This document shows, in pieces, positions 59,248-64,000 of a stretch of 64,000 bases of DNA (position 1 is its first letter; every line of letters starts with the position of its first letter). Made by a program: the position numbers and the translations under genes. The stretch lies in the NCBI RefSeq assembly GCF_026552795.1, contig NZ_JANFPI010000002.1, positions 310,001-374,000 on the forward strand, written 5' to 3'. The DNA is from Ectorhizobium quercum. GTDB lineage: Bacteria; Pseudomonadota; Alphaproteobacteria; Rhizobiales; Rhizobiaceae. The notes below the pieces were generated by a model. That model was not told the origin of the DNA and did no database searches. It worked only from the letters and a program-made list of their open reading frames with translations.

Positions 59248-60671
59248 TCGTCCCAGCCGCAGACGCCCTTGATCTCCAGGAAATCATGGATGCCCCAGTC
59301 GGCATATTCGCGGCCGTTGCCCGACTGCTTGTAGCCGCCGAAGGGTGCCGCCGTGTCCCATTCGGGATAGTTGATGTAGACATTGCCGGTGCGAAGGCGC
59401 CCGGCGACGCGCCGCGCGTGGTCGCGGTCCTTCGACTGGACGTAGGAGGCGAGCCCGTAGACCGTATCGTTGGCGATCGCGACGGCCTCTTCCTCGTCCC
59501 GGTAGGGCATGATGGCGATGACCGGCCCGAAGATTTCCTCGCGCGCGATGGTCATGTCGTTGCTGACGTTGCCGAAAACGGTCGGGCGGATGTAATAGCC
59601 GCGGTTGAGGCCCTCGGGGCGGCCCGGACCGCCCGCGACCAGCGTCGCCCCTTCCGCGATGCCCTTTTCGATCAACGCCTGAATCTTGTCGAACTGGATT
59701 TCGGAGACGACCGGGCCGAGATTGGTCTCCACGTCGAGCGGATTGCCGACCTTGAGCGATTCCGCCGCTGCCTTCGCGTGGACCAGCGCCTCCTCGTGAC
59801 GGTCGGCGGGCACCAGCATGCGGGTCGGCGCGTTGCACGACTGGCCGCTGTTGCCGAAGCAGTTCGTCACGCCCTTCTTCACCGAGAATTCGAAATCCGC
59901 ATCCGGCAGGATGATGTTCGGCGACTTGCCGCCGAGTTCCTGGGCCACGCGCTTCACCGTGTCCGCCGCCGTCTTGGCGACGATGATGCCGGCCCGTGTC
60001 GAGCCGGTGAAGGACACCATGTCCACGTCCGGATGGCCGGCCATGACCTGCCCGACATCCGGCCCCGTGCCGTTGACAAGGTTGAACACGCCCTTCGGCA
60101 CGCCCGCCGCCTCCATGATCTCGGCGAAGATGATGCCGGAAACCGGTGCGACCTCGGAGGGCTTGAGCACCATCGTGCAGCCCGTGGCGATCGCCGGCGC
60201 CACCTTGCAGGTGATCTGGTTGAGCGGCCAGTTCCACGGCGTGATCAGCGCGCAGACGCCGATGGGCTCGCGCACCACCCGGGTCTTGCCGCGCTGCTCC
60301 ACAAACTCGAACCGTTCCAGCGCCTCGATGGTGGCGGCGATGTGGGCGGCGCCCGAACCGGCCTGGCTGGCTTTCGCGAAATCCAGCGGCGCGCCCATCT
60401 CCTGGCTGACGGCAGCGCCCAGATCGTCGATGCGCGCTTCGTACTCGGCCAGTATCCGCGTCAGCAGCGCCAGCCGGTCCGCCTTCGTCCACTGAGAGAA
60501 GACCGGAAATGCGGCCCTGGCCGCGGCAACCGCCTTGTCCACATCGGCGGCTTGTCCCGCGGCAATCTGCGTATAGACCTCCTCGGTCGCCGGATCGACG
60601 ACATCGATCACGCCGGTTCCGCCCGGCGCGACCCACGCGCCGTCGATGAAGAATTTCAGGTGATGGCTCAT
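59244..60671 (-). CDS. NAD(P)+-dependent aldehyde dehydrogenase
   Basis: This 475-residue enzyme of the ALDH superfamily has ALITPWNWPLNQITCKVAPAIATGCTMVLKPSE (cofactor binding), VAQELGGKSPNIILPDAD with the general-base Glu, NSGQSCNAPTRMLVP with the nucleophilic Cys, and GPVIAIMPYRDEEEAV. The substrate is unknown. The ATG at 60671 gives the standard N-terminus (HHLKFFIDGAWVAP). It is coupled to a RidA-family gene, a pairing seen in amino- or enamine-compound catabolism. Confidence 0.93.
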   Translation of the reverse strand: MSHHLKFFIDGAWVAPGGTGVIDVVDPATEEVYTQIAAGQAADVDKAVAAARAAFPVFSQWTKADRLALLTRILAEYEARIDDLGAAVSQEMGAPLDFAKASQAGSGAAHIAATIEALERFEFVEQRGKTRVVREPIGVCALITPWNWPLNQITCKVAPAIATGCTMVLKPSEVAPVSGIIFAEIMEAAGVPKGVFNLVNGTGPDVGQVMAGHPDVDMVSFTGSTRAGIIVAKTAADTVKRVAQELGGKSPNIILPDADFEFSVKKGVTNCFGNSGQSCNAPTRMLVPADRHEEALVHAKAAAESLKVGNPLDVETNLGPVVSEIQFDKIQALIEKGIAEGATLVAGGPGRPEGLNRGYYIRPTVFGNVSNDMTIAREEIFGPVIAIMPYRDEEEAVAIANDTVYGLASYVQSKDRDHARRVAGRLRTGNVYINYPEWDTAAPFGGYKQSGNGREYADWGIHDFLEIKGVCGWDE

Positions 60672-60987
60672 GAGAAAGGCTCCGCTGGTCAGTCGGCCTG
60701 CACTATCCACCAAGGCAATCGGGTCCGCAAGGGCGGCACGGCCGCGGAAAATGGTTGACGGTTCGTAAAGGCGCTGCCCGCGGCCACGACCGGGCAGCCG
60801 CCTTTCCGTTCACGAAATTGTTCAGTCCGGATCGCGGCGATCTCCCACTTTTCGAACTTCCCCTGCAACCATCCACGCGGCATAGTTTCGGCGGGGCCGG
60901 GATTTCATTGCAATCCCGCTGAACATGACGTTCAAGGTCGGCACGGCCGCGTGCCGACCGCCTCTCCCCCACGACCGCACCCCGCCT
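60672..60987. other. Gene-free interval with two hairpins
   Basis: No gene is seen. It contains a long interrupted hairpin at 60767-60805 (AAAGGCG-CTGCCCG against CGGGCAG-C-CGCCTTT), in the leader of the aldehyde dehydrogenase gene, and a perfect ten-base-pair hairpin at 60936-60959 (GGTCGGCACG / CGTGCCGACC) just after the hydrolase gene that ends at 60988. Confidence 0.6.
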
Positions 60988-61596
60988 TCATGCGAAGCGG
61001 GCGAGGAACCGCCGGATCAGCTCGATCTCGCTCGGGCGGATATCGTGGCCGCTATCGTGCCATTCCAGCGTCACCATAGCCTTCTGCTGCGAAAAGTAGC
61101 GCGCCAGCGCCTCGGTGCTATCTTCGGGGCAGATCGGGTCGCCCCGGCCGGCGGTGATCAGGATATCCGTGCCGGCAAGGTCTGCCGGCTTCGGCGCGAA
61201 CGGGATCAGCGGGTGCATCAGCACCGCCGCGTCGAACAGGCCGGGATGCTCGATCAGCACATTGGCGAGAATGTTCGCGCCGTTCGAATAGCCGATCCCG
61301 ATGACGCCGACCGAATCGTGCAGCGTCTTCTGCGATGTCACGAAACGCGCCATCTTCTCCGTGGCCCGCGCCAGATCGGCCATGTCGTAGCGGTCTTGCG
61401 CCAGCCGCACGAAGAAGCGCAGCGCCCCGTTTTCCGAAACGTCGCCGCGCGGCGAAACCACCGTCGCCTCGGGCAGAAGCCGCGTTGCGAAATCGAAGAA
61501 CTGGTTCTCGTCGCGGCCCGTGCCGTGGAAGGTGAACAGGATGGGACGGGCCGGCAGGCCCGCCCTTTCCCGGAAGGTGTAGTCTGGCCCCAACAT
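60988..61596 (-). CDS. Alpha/beta hydrolase, MhqD-like phospholipase/carboxylesterase family
   Basis: This 202-residue alpha/beta hydrolase has the oxyanion region LFTFHGTGRDE, the nucleophile elbow GIGYSNGANILAN (Ser), the acidic residue in ITAGRGDPICP and the His in WHDSGHDI. It matches the MhqD/YodD group. It starts three bases after the ring-cleaving dioxygenase gene and would act with it on quinone or catechol stress products, as the MhqO-MhqD pair does in Firmicutes. Confidence 0.9.
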   Translation of the reverse strand: MLGPDYTFRERAGLPARPILFTFHGTGRDENQFFDFATRLLPEATVVSPRGDVSENGALRFFVRLAQDRYDMADLARATEKMARFVTSQKTLHDSVGVIGIGYSNGANILANVLIEHPGLFDAAVLMHPLIPFAPKPADLAGTDILITAGRGDPICPEDSTEALARYFSQQKAMVTLEWHDSGHDIRPSEIELIRRFLARFA

Positions 61597-61599
61597 GGC

Positions 61600-62532
61600 T
61601 CAATCCTCCAGAGGCTGGAGATTCTTCTCCAGATGCGGTCGCAGATGCGCGTGCTGGCGCGGCAGTTGCAGCGCCTCGCCGAGATGGGCCGTGTCCTCGT
61701 CGCGGGCAAAGCCCGGCTCGTTGGTGGAAACCTCGAACAGGACGCCGCCGGGCGTGCGGAAATAGATCGCCCAGAAATAATCCCGGTCGATCACCGGCGT
61801 CACCTGATAGCCGGTATCCGTCAGCGCCTTGCGAACGGCAAGCTGGGCCTGCCGGTTCTCGACGGCGAAGGCGACGTGGTGGACGGAGCCGCCGCCGAGC
61901 CGCGCCATCTCCGCGCCCGGCAGGGTTTCGATCTCGACCAGATCGGCGCCGTTGCCGCCCGGCAGGACGAAACGCGCCACGCCGTCGCGGCTGTCGACCC
62001 GCTCATAACCCATGTATTCGAGCAGGTCCGCCGTGGCGCCGGCATCGCGCAGCCGCAGGGAGACACCCTGGAAACCGCGAATGGCATGATCGCCGTCGAC
62101 CCCGTTTCCGGTCCAGCCCAGACGTGTGTCGCCCGCCACTTCCGCCAGCGCGAAAGTGTCGCCGTCAGGCCCGGTGAAGAACAGCCGCCTCCCGCCGAAG
62201 GCGTCCGCCTCGGAAAGCCCGGGAACGCCCTCCGTCTCCAGCCGCTCGCGCCAGTAGCCGAGCGAGCCTTCGGGAACGGAAAACAGCGTCGTGCCGACTT
62301 CGCCTGCCCCCGGACGCCCGCGGGCGATGTCCGGGAAGGGAAAATAGGTCATGACCGAGCCCGGCGTGCCGGTCTCGTCGCCATAATAGAGATGATAGAC
62401 GTCGGGCGCGTCGAAATTCACGGTCTGCTTGACGCGGCGCAGGCCGAGCGTCTTCGTGAAGAACCGGTTGTTGGCGCGGGCGTCGCCCGCCATCGATGTG
62501 ACGTGGTGCAGCCCCTTGATTTCGGTCAGCAT
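61600..62532 (-). CDS. Ring-cleaving dioxygenase / VOC protein, MhqO-like
   Basis: This 310-residue protein is made of two vicinal-oxygen-chelate repeats. Metal-binding positions appear in GLHHVTSMAGDARANNRFF, SVHHVAFAVENRQAQL and VLFEVSTNEPG. It closely fits MhqO-type hydroquinone dioxygenases. Co-translated with the MhqD-like hydrolase. No MarR-type MhqR regulator is seen next to it. Function is inferred from family and pairing. Confidence 0.9.
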   Translation of the reverse strand: MLTEIKGLHHVTSMAGDARANNRFFTKTLGLRRVKQTVNFDAPDVYHLYYGDETGTPGSVMTYFPFPDIARGRPGAGEVGTTLFSVPEGSLGYWRERLETEGVPGLSEADAFGGRRLFFTGPDGDTFALAEVAGDTRLGWTGNGVDGDHAIRGFQGVSLRLRDAGATADLLEYMGYERVDSRDGVARFVLPGGNGADLVEIETLPGAEMARLGGGSVHHVAFAVENRQAQLAVRKALTDTGYQVTPVIDRDYFWAIYFRTPGGVLFEVSTNEPGFARDEDTAHLGEALQLPRQHAHLRPHLEKNLQPLED

Positions 62533-62672
62533 GGGAAAGCCCCTTTCCGGCCCGTTGGTTTCGTGGGCCTGTGCATGGACTTATAATCGGTGCACGGGCC
62601 GCAAATGCCTAGACGGAGAGGCCGGAACGGATTGTCAATAATTATTGAACGGGACGGAAAATCGTAAACGTA

Positions 62673-63374
62673 TCAGCGACGATCCACGGTATCGGGCAGG
62701 CGCCAGTCCACCGGCATCCGGCCCTGCTGTTCGAGCCATTCGTTGGCCTTGGAAAAATGCCGGCAGCCGAAGAAGCCGTTATGGGCCGACAGCGGCGAAG
62801 GATGCGGCGCCTTCAGCACCAGATGCCGCGACGTGTCCACGAACGCCGCCTTGCGCTGGGCATAGGAGCCCCACAGCATGAAGACGACGTGCTCACATCG
62901 TTCGTTGACGATGCGGATGACAGAATCGGTGAAGCGCTCCCAGCCGCGTCCCTGATGCGAGGCGGCTCGCCCCTCCTCGACGGTCAGCACGCTGTTGAGC
63001 AGGAGCACGCCCTGCTTCGCCCAACTTTCCAGATAGCCGTGGCGGGCCGGCGGAATGCCGAGATCGCTCTCCATCTCCTTGTAGATATTGACGAGCGAGG
63101 GCGGAATGCGCACGCCGGGCTGCACGGAAAAGCAAAGCCCGTGCGCCTGGCCTGCGCCGTGATAGGGGTCCTGCCCGAGAATCACCACCTTGACGTTTTC
63201 GGGCGGCGTCAGGTCGAGCGCCCGGAAATAGTCCGGCCCCCTGGGAAAGATGCGCTTTCCGGCATTCTTCTCGGAGACCAGAAAAGTCTTGAGCGCCTTC
63301 ATGTAGTCGCTCTCGAACTCCGGTGCGAGAAACCGCTTCCAGCCTTCTTCGAGTTTCACCGTAGCCTCGGTCAT
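62673..63374 (-). CDS. ung: Uracil-DNA glycosylase (family 1)
   Basis: This 233-residue Ung removes uracil from DNA. The catalytic water-activating motif is [22 protein letters not shown], the uracil-binding stretch [12 protein letters not shown], and the DNA-intercalation loop [30 protein letters not shown] precedes the ATG at 63374, and the glyoxalase-fold gene ends 14 bases upstream, so the two share a transcript. Confidence 0.98.
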   Translation of the reverse strand: MTEATVKLEEGWKRFLAPEFESDYMKALKTFLVSEKNAGKRIFPRGPDYFRALDLTPPENVKVVILGQDPYHGAGQAHGLCFSVQPGVRIPPSLVNIYKEMESDLGIPPARHGYLESWAKQGVLLLNSVLTVEEGRAASHQGRGWERFTDSVIRIVNERCEHVVFMLWGSYAQRKAAFVDTSRHLVLKAPHPSPLSAHNGFFGCRHFSKANEWLEQQGRMPVDWRLPDTVDRR

Positions 63375-63388
63375 GTGCCCTTCTCCCT

Positions 63389-63784
63389 TTAAAGGAAACG
63401 CCCGCGGCGTTGCAGCACCTCGATCTTGTAACCGTCCGGATCGGTGACGAAGAAGAACTTGGCGAACAACGCGCCGTCGCGGTTGAACTCGACGATCTTG
63501 CCCGGCGCCAGTCCCTCCGCCTCGAAACGGGCGTGTTCGGCATCGATATCCTCCACCGAAACGGCCAGATGACCGTAACCGTCGCCCAGGTCATAAGGCT
63601 CCGTGCGCCCCTTGTTGACGGTCAGTTCCAGTTCGAACGGCGTGTCGCCATTACCGAGATAGATCAGCGTGAAGGTGTCGAACTCCAGCTTCTGGACGAT
63701 GCCGAGGCCGAAGGCCCGACTGTAGAAATCAAGCGACCGGGCCTCATCCAGCACGCGGATCATCGAATGGATCATTTTCGCCAT
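63389..63784 (-). CDS. VOC/glyoxalase family protein (lactoylglutathione lyase-like)
   Basis: This 131-residue single-domain VOC protein starts [29 protein letters not shown], with [44 protein letters not shown] and [16 protein letters not shown]. The His/Glu positions expected for metal binding (H6, E-rich strand, H in GYGHLAV, E in IEVLQ) are present, so glyoxalase I activity is plausible. The start at 63784 is family-like; the longer frame to 63856 is not. Confidence 0.9.
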   Translation of the reverse strand: MAKMIHSMIRVLDEARSLDFYSRAFGLGIVQKLEFDTFTLIYLGNGDTPFELELTVNKGRTEPYDLGDGYGHLAVSVEDIDAEHARFEAEGLAPGKIVEFNRDGALFAKFFFVTDPDGYKIEVLQRRGRFL

Positions 63785-63947
63785 AGTGCGGCTCCAGGCT
63801 GTTTCGGACGTGACGGTTCGGCCAGTTTCATAGCGCCACTTCGCCGGCAACGCCAAACTCTATTACAGGGTTTTCCAAATTCAACCGGGCAAAACCGGCA
63901 GCCTGCCGCCAACATCCCTTCCAGAAACTTCACCTGACACGCCAATT

Positions 63948-63964
63948 ATTACGTTTACGTCAAT
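63948..63964. promoter_or_regulatory. LiuR-like operator at the right edge
   Basis: ATTACGTTTACGTCAAT resembles the TTTACGTNNACGTAAA-type sites of MerR-family LiuR regulators of leucine/isovalerate degradation in proteobacteria. It lies in the gene-free end, 164 bases upstream of the glyoxalase-fold gene start. It probably serves a plus-strand gene beyond the window. Confidence 0.4.
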
Positions 63965-64000
63965 GTAATTTTGCTGTTGCGGAAGCCCCGTCCTTCAGGC

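Overview
The window is about 64 kb of high-GC, gene-dense chromosome from an alphaproteobacterium of the Hyphomicrobiales (Rhizobiales), most probably Rhizobiaceae. The grounds are a CtrA/SciP/ChpT cell-cycle locus, a RpoH-type sigma factor close to RluD and PurA, an EipA (DUF1134) envelope protein, a heterotetrameric sarcosine oxidase, and rhizobial-style palindromic intergenic repeats. The genus cannot be fixed from the sequence. I saw no rRNA, tRNA, CRISPR array, complete insertion sequence or prophage.

Region 1 (1-18,800), urea use. Reading leftward are urtABCDE (urea ABC transporter) and ureD-A-B-C, a DUF2459 gene, ureE and a ureF cut by the window edge. A small GIY-YIG nuclease gene, bracketed by three copies of a GGATCCTCGGG-type palindrome, lies in opposite orientation between urtD and urtE. 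Upstream of urtA are a TerC-family gene and a two-component pair: a 1129-residue hybrid kinase whose N-terminal half looks like an NCS1-type permease, and a LuxR-type response regulator. Related 16-bp palindromes lie in front of urtA and in front of the kinase. A GT17 glycosyltransferase and a small AAA-type ATPase follow.

Region 2 (18,800-30,000), amino-acid and C1/N supply. A complete livHMGF-DUF6867-livJ branched-chain amino-acid transporter is followed by soxBDAG, the heterotetrameric sarcosine oxidase.

Region 3 (30,000-42,400), cell cycle, envelope and heat shock. It holds a lone DUF2793 protein, an ExoY-like sugar transferase behind a perfect CtrA box, SciP, FliJ, CtrA, a single-domain response regulator, ChpT, EipA, a membrane-anchored coiled-coil protein, a SpoU methyltransferase, RluD and RpoH. 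The ctrA upstream region carries five GANTC (CcrM) sites within 130 bp. TTAA-N7-TTAA-like motifs precede several genes.

Region 4 (42,400-49,050). It contains a DUF2332 protein, a 771-residue single-pass membrane protein with a very long acidic Pro/Glu linker, PurA, a DMT-family permease and a small secreted protein.

Region 5 (49,250-57,520), a catabolic and uptake cluster of unknown substrate: a creatininase-family hydrolase, a LysR regulator, an NMT1/SsuA-type ABC transporter, a cytosine-deaminase-like amidohydrolase, a FAD-linked oxidase and an NQO-type flavoprotein. A related 36-bp element precedes both the creatininase-family gene and the transporter operon, which ties them together.

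Region 6 (57,500-64,000), stress and housekeeping: a PRC-barrel protein, an SLT lipoprotein, RidA plus an aldehyde dehydrogenase, an MhqO/MhqD-like quinone-detoxification pair, uracil-DNA glycosylase and a glyoxalase-fold protein. A LiuR-like operator lies at the right edge.

Overall, urea uptake and hydrolysis, sarcosine oxidation, amino-acid import and a creatininase-family locus lie together. This suggests a region geared to scavenging small organic nitrogen compounds around a conserved cell-cycle core.
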